Below are positions 1 through 8,589 of a stretch of DNA of 64,000 nucleotides, one piece after another. Source of the stretch: Streptomyces sp. AW19M42 (GTDB lineage Bacteria; Actinomycetota; Actinomycetes; Streptomycetales; Streptomycetaceae). The translations under genes and the position numbers were made by a program. The notes under the pieces were generated by a model, which made no database searches, had not been told where the DNA came from, and saw nothing but the letters and a program-made list of their open reading frames with translations. The DNA lies in contig CBRG010000109.1 of NCBI GenBank assembly GCA_000470535.1, forward strand, positions 1 to 64,000. Direction: 5' to 3'. The stretch's first letter is position 1, and each line of letters opens with the position of its first letter.

Positions 1-220
1 GGCGCGGGCCCCCCGCGCGCACCCCCGCCGAGCCTCCGGTCGGCTCGGGCACGCCGCTGCCGGCCGCCGCCGCCAGCACCTCGGCCAGTTCGGGCAGGAC
101 CGGCAGCCCCGGGCCGGGCGCGGGCGGTCCGTACCGCACGGGGCCTCGGTCCTCCCGGATTCCCGGTGTGCCGCGCCCGGTCCGCCCGCGTCCGTGACGC
201 CCGGTCCGCTCCCGGCCCAT
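1..220 (-). CDS. Partial unknown protein, N-terminus only (runs off the window start)
   Basis: An open minus-strand frame starts at ATG 220-218 and stays open to the window edge for about 73 codons. A perfect Shine-Dalgarno (AAGGAGG) lies a few bases upstream, which fixes the start. The first 30 residues are Arg/Gly-rich and low in complexity. They are followed by a more ordered stretch containing the motifs RYGPPAP and LPVLPELAEVLAAAAG. It diverges from the sugar-acid operon that begins at 431. I do not recognise the family and the fragment is too short for a function. Confidence 0.5.
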   Translation of the reverse strand, partial: MGRERTGRHGRGRTGRGTPGIREDRGPVRYGPPAPGPGLPVLPELAEVLAAAAGSGVPEPTGGSAGVRAGGPR

Positions 221-383
221 CCGGGCCTCCTTCGCCGCCGCTCGGTCAGCCGCCCCGCTGTCCGGGCCGTGTGAGCCCCTTTATACGAGGGAATGGCGCG
301 GGCCGCCCGGTGGGCCGGGAACCGTAACCGCCGTCACGGACCCATTGACACCCGCCCCGCCGCGTCATTACGGTCACGCCAGG

Positions 384-404
384 ATTTCGAACGAGTGACG
401 AAAT
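384..404. promoter_or_regulatory. Inverted repeat upstream of the sugar-acid operon, candidate operator
   Basis: ATTTCG (384-389) and CGAAAT (399-404) form a perfect 6-bp inverted repeat with a 9-nt spacer. It lies about 27 bp before the TTG start at 431. The surrounding 40 bp are clearly more A/T-rich than the flanks. The IclR regulator encoded at 4609-5382 is the obvious candidate ligand. That link is inference from proximity only. Confidence 0.35.
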
Positions 405-430
405 ATCGAACACGTCGAGGGGCGACTGCC

Positions 431-1585
431 TTGCGCATCACCGGAATCAGTACACATGTGGTCGGAACGCCCTGGCGGAACCTCACGTATGTGCAGGTGC
501 ACACCGATGAGGGCCTCACCGGTGTGGGCGAGACCCGGATGCTCGGCCGTACCGATGCGCTGATCGGCTACCTGCGCGAGGCGGAGGCCAACCACATCGC
601 CGGTTCCGACCCGTTCGCCGTGGAGGACCTGGTACGCCGGATGAAGTACGGCGACTACGGACGGGCCGGCGAGATCGTGATGTCGGGCATCGCGGTCGTC
701 GAGACGGCCTGCTGGGACATCAAGGGCAAGGCGCTCGGCGTCCCGGTCTGGCAACTGCTCGGCGGAAAGGTCACCGACCGGGTCAAGGCGTACGCCAACG
801 GCTGGTACACCACGGAGCGCACCCCGGAGGCGTACCACGGGGCGGCGTCTGCGGTCGTCGCGCGCGGCTACCGGGCGCTGAAGATCGACCCGTTCGGGAC
901 GGGCCACTTCGAGCTGGGCCAGGAGGAGACCCGGTACGCGGTGTCACTCATCGAGGCGGTCCGGGACGCGATCGGCCCCGACACCGAACTGATGCTGGAG
1001 ATGCACGGCCGGTTCAGCCCCTCGACGGCGGTGCGCATCGCGCACGAGATGGCCCCGTTCCGCCCGGCCTGGCTGGAGGAGCCGGTACCGCCGGAGAACC
1101 TGAAGGCCCTCGCCAAGGTGGCCGGCAGGGTCGATGTGCCGATCGCGACGGGTGAGCGCATCCACGACCGGATCGAGTTCCGTGAGCTGTTCGAGTCACA
1201 GGCCGCCGACATCATCCAGCCGGACGTCGGCCACATCGGCGGCATCCTGGAGACGCGGAAGCTCGCCGCGACCGCCGAGACGCATTACACGCTGATCGCT
1301 CCGCACAACGTGGGCGGTTCGGTGCTGACCGCGGCCAGCCTCCAGGTCGCGGGCTGCACACCCAACTTCAAGATTCTCGAACACTTCAATGACTTCGCCG
1401 ACGCCGACATCAAGAAGGTCGTGAAGGGCGCCCCCCAGGTCGACCCCGCGACCGGCTGCTTCGAACTCTCCGACTCCCCCGGCCTCGGGGTGGAGCTCGA
1501 CGTGGACGCCGCCGCCGAGTTCCCGCAGCAGCGGGCCCGGTTCGACCTCTGGGCCGACGGCTGGGAGAAGAGGCAGCCCAAGTGA
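431..1585 (+). CDS. Enolase-superfamily acid-sugar dehydratase (galactonate dehydratase-like)
   Basis: 384 aa with the MR/MLE capping domain (about 1-120) and beta/alpha barrel. The TTG start at 431 is chosen because GAGGGG lies 8 nt upstream and residue 1 begins the usual N-terminal strand; a longer frame from 293 has no family support. Likely metal ligands are E190, E216 and E242; catalytic residues are H192 and the D265/H292 pair. Their spacing (+2, +26, +52, +75, +102 from E190) matches that of E. coli D-galactonate dehydratase as I remember it, with Glu for Asp at the first ligand. It should dehydrate a hexonate or pentonate to a 2-keto-3-deoxy acid in the cytoplasm. Its stop overlaps the next gene's GTG by 4 bp, so the two are coupled. 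Exact substrate unknown. Confidence 0.85.
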   Translation: MRITGISTHVVGTPWRNLTYVQVHTDEGLTGVGETRMLGRTDALIGYLREAEANHIAGSDPFAVEDLVRRMKYGDYGRAGEIVMSGIAVVETACWDIKGKALGVPVWQLLGGKVTDRVKAYANGWYTTERTPEAYHGAASAVVARGYRALKIDPFGTGHFELGQEETRYAVSLIEAVRDAIGPDTELMLEMHGRFSPSTAVRIAHEMAPFRPAWLEEPVPPENLKALAKVAGRVDVPIATGERIHDRIEFRELFESQAADIIQPDVGHIGGILETRKLAATAETHYTLIAPHNVGGSVLTAASLQVAGCTPNFKILEHFNDFADADIKKVVKGAPQVDPATGCFELSDSPGLGVELDVDAAAEFPQQRARFDLWADGWEKRQPK

Positions 1586-2610
1586 GCGGCGGAGCCGCCC
1601 GCTCACGGGCGATCACGATCGACCGGCCGGGCGGGCACCGGCTGACCGGGGGCCCCGTTCCGGAGCCCGGTCCCGGCGAGGTCCGGGTACGGGTCGCCGC
1701 GGCCGGGATCTGCATGAGTGACCGGGAGGTCTACGACGGCCACCGTGACCCGCGTTACGTGCGCTACCCGGTGGTGCCGGGACACGAGTGGTCCGGAGTG
1801 ATCGAGGCCGCGGGCGCGGGCGTCGACCCGGCCCTGACCGGGCGCCGCACGGTCGCCGAGGGGTTCCGCTCCTGCGGCAGCTGCGAGCGGTGCCGGGCCG
1901 GGGAGACCTCGCTGTGCTCGGCGGGTTACGACGAGACGGGGTTCACCCGGCCCGGCGCGTTCGCAGACCATGTCGTGGTGCCCGCACGGCTGTTGCACCC
2001 GCTGGCCGATGACGCGGACCTGCGCGCGGCGGCGCTGCTGGAGCCCGCCGCCGTGGTCGCCGCGGCGGTACGGGCCGGGGCGCCGGAACCCGGGGAGCGG
2101 ATCGCGGTGGTGGGCGCGGGGACGCTAGGGCTGCTCGCGGCGCAGCTGCTGGCCGCGGTGTCACCCGGCGAGCTGGCGGTGATCGACCCGAGGCGCGAAC
2201 GGGCCGGACTGGCACAGGCGTTCGGTGCGAGCGAGGCCCTGACCCCCGAGGGGGCCACAGGGGTCCGCGGCCGGTACGACCTGGTCGTGGAGACGGCGGG
2301 GGCCGCGACCACGGCCGCCGACGCCTGCCTGCTCGCACGGCGCGGCGGCCGGGTGGTGCTCACCGGGATGTTCGCCCCCGGGGCCACCGGCATCGACCCG
2401 GTGCATCTGTCGCTGAGCCAGCTCACCGTCCGCAGCGTGTTCGGGGCGTCCTCCGCGTCGTGGTCCTACGCGGTCCGGGCGTTTACCGCCGGGCTGCTCG
2501 ATCCGGCCGCGCTGATCACGCACGAGTTCCCGCTGGAGCGGTTCGCGGACGCCGTGGCACTGGTCGGGGGCGGCGCCCCCGGAACGGGCAAGGTGTTGAT
2601 GCGCCCCTGA
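1582..2610 (+). CDS. Zinc-dependent medium-chain alcohol/polyol dehydrogenase
   Basis: 342 aa, start GTG overlapping the preceding stop (GTGA). It is a classical zinc MDR enzyme. Catalytic zinc ligands are C44 and the H68-E69 pair; C98, C101, C104 and C112 form the structural zinc lobe with standard spacing. A GAGTLG nucleotide-binding loop sits near residue 178. It probably oxidises a sugar, polyol or sugar lactone using NAD(P). Together with the upstream dehydratase and the convergent SMP-30 lactonase it suggests a non-phosphorylative sugar oxidation route: dehydrogenase, lactonase, dehydratase. Substrate is not predictable from the sequence. Confidence 0.85.
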   Translation: MSGGAARSRAITIDRPGGHRLTGGPVPEPGPGEVRVRVAAAGICMSDREVYDGHRDPRYVRYPVVPGHEWSGVIEAAGAGVDPALTGRRTVAEGFRSCGSCERCRAGETSLCSAGYDETGFTRPGAFADHVVVPARLLHPLADDADLRAAALLEPAAVVAAAVRAGAPEPGERIAVVGAGTLGLLAAQLLAAVSPGELAVIDPRRERAGLAQAFGASEALTPEGATGVRGRYDLVVETAGAATTAADACLLARRGGRVVLTGMFAPGATGIDPVHLSLSQLTVRSVFGASSASWSYAVRAFTAGLLDPAALITHEFPLERFADAVALVGGGAPGTGKVLMRP

Positions 2611-2726
2611 GGGCCGCCGCACGCCCCTTGACGGGCGGCCGGCCGGCCCCGCCGCCCCCGCCCACCCGAACCGCGTCCGGTCCACCGAACACGCGAGTCC
2701 GCCCCACCGAACACGAAAGGTCGCTG

Positions 2727-3710
2727 ATGACCTCCGCATCCACCGCACCGTCCGGATCCCGCCCCGCTGTCCGGCGTCCGGGCGAGCCAGCGCTCACCGC
2801 TCTCGGGCTCGGCTCCCCGGCCGCGGACCCGGCCGACACCTCCCCGCACACCTTCCCCGACGGTGGCAGCTGGCGGACCGAGATCCCGTCGGTGGAGGGG
2901 CCGGAGGCGCTCTCCGTCGTACTGGAGGAGAGCGCGCGGCTCGACGTCCCCGTGCACCGGGTCAGCCAGGGCAGCGGGATCTGGATGCTCAGCGACGCCG
3001 AGATCACCGAGATGGCCGAGGGCTGCGCCGAACGCGGCGTCGAGCTCTGCCTGTTCACCGGTCCGCGCGGCAGCTGGGACACCGGGGCCTCGTACCGCAG
3101 CGACTCGGGCGGTGCCGGACTGCGCGCCCGCGGCCACGACGCCCTGGCCGGCTGCGTCGAGGACGCCTTGCGGGCCTCGGAGCTGGGCGTGAAATGCCTG
3201 CTCGTGGCCGACGAGGGAGTGCTCTGGACCCTGCACAGGCTGCGCGTCCAGGGCGTGCTGCCCGCCGACACGACGTTCAAGGTGTCGGCGCTGATCGGTC
3301 CGGTGAACCCGGCGTCCTACGCCGTCCACGAGCGGCTCGGCGCGGACTCGGTCAACATCCCGTCCGACCTGGCACTCGCTCACTTCACGGAGATCCGGCG
3401 GGTGTCGGCCGCGCCGATGGACCTGTACATCGAGGCTCCGGACGACCTCGGCGGCTACGTCCGGATGTACGAGGCGGCCGAGCTGATCCGGCGCGGCGCC
3501 CCGCTCTACCTGAAGTTCGGGCTGTCCAGGGCGCCCGGCATCTACCCGTACGGCGCCCATCTGCGCGATGTCGCCCTGGACACGGCCCGGGAGCGGGTCC
3601 GGCGCGGCCGGCTCGTGCTCGACCTGCTGGCCCGGCACGGGGCCGACGGGAACATGTCACCGCTGGGCTCCCGGCTGCCCGGCACGCTGCGCCGCTTCCC
3701 GACGGGGTGA
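2727..3710 (+). CDS. U32-peptidase-like TIM-barrel protein of a sugar-acid operon
   Basis: 327 aa. The ATG at 2727 is preceded by GAAAGG; an upstream frame extension from 2460 only shadows the dehydrogenase gene. An Ala/Pro-rich leader of about 45 residues precedes a predicted alpha/beta barrel. Recognisable segments are VHRVSQGSG, a CLLVADEG turn, LGADSVNIPSD and YLKFGLSRAPGIYPYG. The overall layout resembles the peptidase U32 group of barrels, but I see no proven catalytic signature, so proteolysis is not implied. Its place third in the dehydratase/dehydrogenase operon suggests a role in the same catabolic pathway, for example as an aldolase-like step. That is inference. Confidence 0.6.
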   Translation: MTSASTAPSGSRPAVRRPGEPALTALGLGSPAADPADTSPHTFPDGGSWRTEIPSVEGPEALSVVLEESARLDVPVHRVSQGSGIWMLSDAEITEMAEGCAERGVELCLFTGPRGSWDTGASYRSDSGGAGLRARGHDALAGCVEDALRASELGVKCLLVADEGVLWTLHRLRVQGVLPADTTFKVSALIGPVNPASYAVHERLGADSVNIPSDLALAHFTEIRRVSAAPMDLYIEAPDDLGGYVRMYEAAELIRRGAPLYLKFGLSRAPGIYPYGAHLRDVALDTARERVRRGRLVLDLLARHGADGNMSPLGSRLPGTLRRFPTG

Positions 3711-3747
3711 GCCGTCGCCGGGCGGGGCCGCGCCCGGAGCCGCCCGG

Positions 3748-3773
3748 CTTCGCGGGCCCGTCAGCCCGCGAAG
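3748..3773. terminator. Bidirectional hairpin between convergent genes
   Basis: A perfect 10-bp stem (3748-3757 with 3764-3773) and 6-nt loop lie between the convergent U32-like and SMP-30 genes. The stem overlaps the SMP-30 stop codon at 3761. There is no T-tract, which is usual for streptomycete intrinsic terminators. Confidence 0.6.
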
Positions 3774-4612
3774 GGGGTGCCGGGCACGCCCTGGCCCGCG
3801 TCCGGCAGGACCAGCAGCGAGCCGGCGAGCGGATGCGGGGCGTCCAGGCCGCCGCGGGCCGTGGAGATGTACAGGTCGCGCAGGTCCGGGCCGCCGAAGG
3901 CGCAGGATGTCGGCCGTCGCACCGGCAGCTCGACGACGTGCTCCAGCACACCGTCCGCCGTGTAGCGGCGCAGCGCGGCCCCGTCCCACAGGGCGACCCA
4001 GACGGCCCCCAGCGCGTCCACCATCAGCCCGTCGGGGAAGCCGGCCCCCTCCTCCACGGTGGCGAACGGGCGGCGGTCGAGGACCTTTTCACCCTCCACG
4101 TCGAAGACGTCGATCCGGCGGGTCGCTGTGTCGATGTAGTACATCAGCCGCCCGTCGGGGCTCCATCCGGTGCCGTTGCTGCAGGCCACCAGGGGCAGCA
4201 CCCGGGTGGCCGTGCCGTCGGGTGCGACGCGGGTGAGGCTCCCGCCCACCTCCGTCTCGTCGTAGCGCATGGTGCCCGCCCACAGCGCCCCGTCCGGCGC
4301 CACCGCCGCGTCGTTGCCGCGCCGTCCCGGTTCGGCGTCGTGGACCAGCCAGCGGAAGGCGCCGTCGGCGTCGTACAGGCCGATGCCGTCGCGCAGGTTG
4401 ACGACCAGGCCGCCGCCCGCGCGTGGTCTGGCCGCTCCGACGTGCTGTTCTGTGGCCATGACCGTACGGCGGCCGGTGGCCGGTTCGTAGGTGTGGATCC
4501 GGGCGGCGAGGATGTCGACCCAGATCAGCCGTCCGGTGGCCGGGTCCCAGGCCGGGCCCTCACCGAGTGCGGCGTGCTCGCGGACGGCGACTTCGAGGCG
4601 CGGACGGCTCAT
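3761..4612 (-). CDS. SMP-30/gluconolactonase-family sugar lactonase
   Basis: 283 aa with the six-bladed propeller signature of the SMP-30/gluconolactonase/LRE family. Visible motifs are GEGPAWD, GRGNDAAVAPDG, ACSNGTGWSPDG and FPDGLMVD, which supply the Glu, Asn and Asp ligands of the divalent metal. It should hydrolyse an aldonolactone to the aldonate, feeding the dehydratase at 431-1585. The ATG at 4612 overlaps the stop of the upstream IclR gene (ATGA), so the two are one transcript. Confidence 0.88.
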   Translation of the reverse strand: MSRPRLEVAVREHAALGEGPAWDPATGRLIWVDILAARIHTYEPATGRRTVMATEQHVGAARPRAGGGLVVNLRDGIGLYDADGAFRWLVHDAEPGRRGNDAAVAPDGALWAGTMRYDETEVGGSLTRVAPDGTATRVLPLVACSNGTGWSPDGRLMYYIDTATRRIDVFDVEGEKVLDRRPFATVEEGAGFPDGLMVDALGAVWVALWDGAALRRYTADGVLEHVVELPVRRPTSCAFGGPDLRDLYISTARGGLDAPHPLAGSLLVLPDAGQGVPGTPFAG

Positions 4613-5382
4613 GCGCGCCCCCCGTGGTGTCCGAGCCGGCCGGAGAGCGCCTCGGCTCCCTCTGCGGCGAGGGAGGCCAGTTCCTGTTCGCGCTCGTCGC
4701 TCCAGCGGATCATCGGGACGGAGATGGAGAGCGCCGCGACGACCCGGCCGGTCCGGTCCCGTACGGGCGCGGCCACACAGCTCACATCGGGGTTGGACTC
4801 GCGGTGCTCCACCGCGATGCCCCGCTCCCGCACGGCGTCGAGCGCGGTACGCAGCTCCGCCTCGTCCGTGATGCTGTCCGGGGTCATGCCGGTGAGTTCG
4901 AGGCCGTCGAGGCGGGCATCGAGCTCCCGGGCGGGCAGGGCAGCGAGCAGCATCTTGCCGACGGACGTGCAGTGGGCGGGGAGCTTGCGGCCGGCAGCGG
5001 AGACCATCCGGACCGCGTGGGTGGAGTCCACCTTGGCGATGTAGATGACGTCGGTCTCCTCCAGGATCGCCACGTGGACGGTCTCCCCGCACGTCTCGGC
5101 CACCCGCTGGGCCACCTGCCGGCCCTCGGCGGCGAGGTCGAGCTGCTCGGCGTACCGGCTGCCGAGCTGGTAGGTCCGGACGCCGAGGCGGTAGCGGCCG
5201 GGCTGGCCCGGGGCCGTGACCAGGTAGGAGCGGGCGGCCAGCGTGGTGAGCAGCTCATGGACGGTGGTGCGGGGGAGCTGGAGCTTGCGGGTGACCTCCG
5301 GCGCGGAGAGCGTACCGTCGCCGTCGAGGAACAGTTCGAGTACGTCCAGCGCCCTGGTCACCGCTGGGACAAGTCGCCCCAT
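4609..5382 (-). CDS. IclR-family transcriptional regulator
   Basis: 257 aa. The ATG at 5382 is preferred over the longer frame from 5412 because AGGAGG lies about 12 nt upstream of it. An N-terminal winged helix-turn-helix (about 8-70, with the recognition segment LPRTTVHELL) is followed by the IclR effector domain. That domain has the conserved HCTSVGKMLLA segment and SCVAAPVRD near the C-terminus. It is co-transcribed with the lactonase and is the likely regulator of both facing halves of the sugar-acid island, with a sugar acid as probable inducer (inference). Confidence 0.88.
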   Translation of the reverse strand: MGRLVPAVTRALDVLELFLDGDGTLSAPEVTRKLQLPRTTVHELLTTLAARSYLVTAPGQPGRYRLGVRTYQLGSRYAEQLDLAAEGRQVAQRVAETCGETVHVAILEETDVIYIAKVDSTHAVRMVSAAGRKLPAHCTSVGKMLLAALPARELDARLDGLELTGMTPDSITDEAELRTALDAVRERGIAVEHRESNPDVSCVAAPVRDRTGRVVAALSISVPMIRWSDEREQELASLAAEGAEALSGRLGHHGGRA

Positions 5383-5632
5383 GGTCGTGCACCACCCTCC
5401 TGCGTTCGGCATCCCGGTCAGTGACCGGCATCACGAACACAGGCTAAGGGCGTCGCGCTCGTCCGGGCAATGACGAGTGACGTCCGACACCGGGCCATGC
5501 GCGCTTTCGCGGCAATTCTCCGCTTGTGCCCTCGAACGGGGAGCGGCCTGAGCCGTCCGGCGGGCGGGCCGGATGCTCCCGTCCGGGCGCGCCACTTGAT
5601 TCGGAGTGGCCGGGCAGGGTATTCGGTGTCCC

Positions 5633-7138
5633 ATGTCGTCACCGAGCAACCCTTCACATCTGCCGAGCCCGGCCGGGCCGCGGAACCTGCTGCACCGATG
5701 CGATCTCGCCGTGTTCCAGGACCTGGCCCGACGGCACTGGCCGGCTGCCGCACCCGTGCTGCCGAGGCTCAGCCGCAGCGCCAATCACGGACTGCTGTGG
5801 GCGGGTGCCGCGGTGGGCATGGCCGCGTTCGGCGGCAGCGCCCGTGCCCGGCGGGCCGCGTTGCGCGGGATCGCCTCGATGGCCGTGGCCTCGGCCGCGA
5901 TCAACACGGTCGGCAAGGGGGCGGTCCGCAGGGAGCGGCCGATACTGGACGCCGTTCCGGTCATACGCCGGCTCAAGCGCCAGCCGTTGACCACGTCGTT
6001 CCCGTCCGGGCACGCCGCGTCCGCCGCCGCCTTCGCCACCGGCGTGGCCCTGGAGTCGAAGGGCTGGGGAGCGGTCGTCGCGCCGGTCGCGCTGTCCGTG
6101 GCGGCCTCCCGCGTCTACACGGGCGTCCACTATCCGAGCGATGTGCTGGCCGGGGCGGCGCTCGGCATAGGAGCGGCGTTCGCCCTGCGCGGTGTCGTAC
6201 CGACCCGGGGACAGTTGCCCGCACCGGGCAGGCCGCCCGCCCACGCGCCCGCACTGCGCGACGGCCAGAACCTGGTCGTCGTGGTGAACGAGGCGTCGGG
6301 GACGGCCACGGCCACGGCAGCGCTGGTCCGGGACGCGCTGCCGAAGGCCGAGGTGGTCGAGTGTCCCCCCGAGGAGGTCTCCGCCGAGCTGGAGAAGGCG
6401 GCGGGCCGGGGCCTCGCACTGGGTGTCTGCGGCGGCGACGGCACGGTCAACCGGGCGGCGGCGGTGGCTTCCGTGCACGGTCTGCCGCTCGCCGTGTTCC
6501 CCGGCGGGACGCTGAACCACTTCGCGTACGACCTGGGCATCGAGACCGTGGCCGACGCCTGCGCCGCGATCGCCGCGGGCGACGCGGTCCGGGTGGACCT
6601 GGGCCGCTTCCGGCCGGGTCCCGACGGGCCAGGCGGCGCCCACGGCTACTTCCTCAACGCCTTCAGCATGGGCGTCTATCCCGAGCTGGTCCGGACCCGC
6701 GAGCACTGGTCCCCCCGGATCGGCGGCTGGCCGGCCGGCGTGCTCGCCGCGTTGCAGGTGCTGCGCGGCCGGCGTCCACTGGAGGCCGAACTGCAGGGAC
6801 GTCGGCGCCCGCTGTGGCTGCTGTTCGTCGGCAACGGCCTGTTCCAGCGGATGGGCCCGGCACCCGGCCGACGGCACAACCTCGCCGACGGGCTGCTGGA
6901 CGTACGGGTGGTGCACGGCGGCCGGACCCCGGGGCTCCGGCTGCTCGCGGCGGCCGTAGCGGGGCCGCTGACCCGCTCCCCCATGCATGCCGCCGTCCGC
7001 CGCCACCGGGTCCGGATCGCCGGGCTGAAGCCGGGAACACCGTACGCGTACGACGGTGAAGTGGCCCACAGCGGACGTGAGTTGATGGTCGACAAGCTGC
7101 CGGAGGCGCTGACGGTGTACTGCCCGATGCAGTTCTGA
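5633..7138 (+). CDS. PAP2 phosphatase fused to a diacylglycerol/lipid kinase
   Basis: 501 aa. The ATG at 5633 is preferred to an upstream GTG at 5606. The N-terminal PAP2 domain (about 30-190) shows all three signature blocks: KGAVRRERP, SFPSGH with H127, and SRVYTGVHYPSD with H166. Two or three hydrophobic segments imply a membrane location. From about 212 a DAGK/LCB5-type kinase domain follows, with GGDGT (267-271) and PGGTLNHFA (290-298). The two halves could dephosphorylate and rephosphorylate isoprenoid or diacylglycerol lipids. This fusion is recurrent in Streptomyces and its substrate is not settled. It diverges from the IclR gene. Confidence 0.9.
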   Translation: MSSPSNPSHLPSPAGPRNLLHRCDLAVFQDLARRHWPAAAPVLPRLSRSANHGLLWAGAAVGMAAFGGSARARRAALRGIASMAVASAAINTVGKGAVRRERPILDAVPVIRRLKRQPLTTSFPSGHAASAAAFATGVALESKGWGAVVAPVALSVAASRVYTGVHYPSDVLAGAALGIGAAFALRGVVPTRGQLPAPGRPPAHAPALRDGQNLVVVVNEASGTATATAALVRDALPKAEVVECPPEEVSAELEKAAGRGLALGVCGGDGTVNRAAAVASVHGLPLAVFPGGTLNHFAYDLGIETVADACAAIAAGDAVRVDLGRFRPGPDGPGGAHGYFLNAFSMGVYPELVRTREHWSPRIGGWPAGVLAALQVLRGRRPLEAELQGRRRPLWLLFVGNGLFQRMGPAPGRRHNLADGLLDVRVVHGGRTPGLRLLAAAVAGPLTRSPMHAAVRRHRVRIAGLKPGTPYAYDGEVAHSGRELMVDKLPEALTVYCPMQF

Positions 7139-7163
7139 GACCGGCCCGGGGGCGGGCGAACGA

Positions 7164-7192
7164 GGGGCGGCCGACGCCGAGTCGGCCGCCCC
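7164..7192. terminator. Strong intrinsic terminator hairpin
   Basis: A perfect 12-bp G/C-rich stem (7164-7175 with 7181-7192) and 5-nt loop lie 25 bp after the PAP2-kinase stop. No U-tract follows. Confidence 0.8.
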
Positions 7193-7349
7193 TTCGCGCG
7201 TTCCGGCCACCGATCGGGCCGTCTCGCATCGCAAGATACCCATCTCATTATTCGGCATCCCGGCGTACCGTAGCCCTACCGATCAGCACTACGCGACTCA
7301 CGGTTCGCACGGTTCGCCGCATGTCGCATTCGAGAGAGGACGCACGGCC

Positions 7350-8159
7350 ATGTCGAAGGAGACCGCCGTCTACACCCACGGCCACCACGAGTCGGTGCTG
7401 CGCTCGCACCGCTGGCGCACCGCCGCCAATTCCGCGGGATACCTCCTCGGCGAACTGCGCCCCGGCATGACCGCGCTGGACGTGGGCTGCGGTCCCGGCA
7501 CCATCACCGCGGACATCGCCGCGCTGGTCGCCCCCGGCCAGGTGACCGCCGTCGACACCACCCGCGAGATCCTGGACCAGGCGGCCGAGGTGGCGGCGGA
7601 GCGCGGGCTGCAAAACCTGGAGTTCACCACCGCCGACGTGCACGCCCTGGACTTCCCCGACGACACCTTCGACGTGGTCCACGCCCACCAGGTGCTCCAG
7701 CATGTCGGGGACCCGGTGCAGGCACTGCGCGAGATGCGCCGCGTCTGCCGCCCCGGCGGTGTGGTCGCGGCCCGTGACAGCGACTACGCGGCGATGACCT
7801 GGTTCCCCGAGGTACCCGCCATGGGCGCCTGGCAGGACCTGTACCGCCGGGTGGCCCGCGCCAACGGCGGTGAGCCGGACGCGGGGCGCCGACTGCTCTC
7901 CTGGGCCCGGCGGGCCGGCTTCACCGACATCATCCCGACGGCCGCCGCCTGGTGTTTCGGCACCCCGGAGAGCCGGGACTGGTGGAGCGGCCTGTGGGCG
8001 GACCGTACCGTCGGCTCGGTCTACGCGAAGCTGGCGGTCGAGGGCGGCCACGCGACGCCCGAACAGCTGACCGCGATCGCCGAGGCATGGCGCACCTGGG
8101 GTGCGCAGGACGACGGCTGGTTCATGGTCCCGCACGGCGAGGTGCTCTGCCGCGCATGA
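7350..8159 (+). CDS. Class I SAM-dependent methyltransferase (UbiE/arsenite-methyltransferase-like fold)
   Basis: 269 aa, ATG preceded by GAGAGAGG. Motif I is LDVGCGPGTIT (about 49-59), followed by an acidic residue in TAVDTT, motif post-II FPDDTFDVVHAHQVLQH and motif III LREMRRVCRPGG. These are standard Rossmann methyltransferase features. No cysteine-rich arsenite site is visible, so the substrate is unknown. It is a single gene behind the terminator at 7164, and its stop is about 50 bp before the VOC gene, possibly the same transcript. Confidence 0.88.
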   Translation: MSKETAVYTHGHHESVLRSHRWRTAANSAGYLLGELRPGMTALDVGCGPGTITADIAALVAPGQVTAVDTTREILDQAAEVAAERGLQNLEFTTADVHALDFPDDTFDVVHAHQVLQHVGDPVQALREMRRVCRPGGVVAARDSDYAAMTWFPEVPAMGAWQDLYRRVARANGGEPDAGRRLLSWARRAGFTDIIPTAAAWCFGTPESRDWWSGLWADRTVGSVYAKLAVEGGHATPEQLTAIAEAWRTWGAQDDGWFMVPHGEVLCRA

Positions 8160-8210
8160 GCGCCGCCGAATCGATCACACACCGCTGACCGGCCAACTAC
8201 CCTGTTCGGC

Positions 8211-8573
8211 ATGGAAATCCTGGGAACCACGCTGCGGATCTGCGTCGACGACCTGGAGGCCGCGGTGGCCTTCTACGAGAACCTCACGGGCAGTTCAGCG
8301 CTGCGCTTCGAGCGCGGCGGGGTCTCGGTGGCCGCCATCAGTTGCTTCCTGCTGATGAGCGGCCCCGAGTCCGAGCTGGAGATCCTGCGCAAGGTGACGG
8401 CGACGATCGCGGTCAAGGACGTGGACGAGGCCAACACCTCGCTGGCCCGGGTGGGCGCCCGCGTCATCGCGGGCCCCGTCCACACGCCCGTCGGCCGCAA
8501 CCTGATCGCCGTGCACCCGGACGGGTCGGTGTTCGAGTACGTCGACCGGCACCTGTCCGCCGGATCCGCCTGA
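8211..8573 (+). CDS. VOC (glyoxalase/bleomycin-resistance fold) family protein
   Basis: 120 aa with the paired beta-alpha-beta-beta-beta modules of the vicinal oxygen chelate fold. It begins TLRICVDDLEAAVAFYENLTG and ends with a PVGRNLIAVHPDGSVFEYVD block typical of the family's C-terminal metal-binding strand. Single-domain members work as dimers. Metal and substrate cannot be assigned. It sits tail-to-tail with the DUF5107 gene, 16 bp apart. Confidence 0.82.
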   Translation: MEILGTTLRICVDDLEAAVAFYENLTGSSALRFERGGVSVAAISCFLLMSGPESELEILRKVTATIAVKDVDEANTSLARVGARVIAGPVHTPVGRNLIAVHPDGSVFEYVDRHLSAGSA

Positions 8574-8589
8574 CGCGCCTGCGTTTCCG

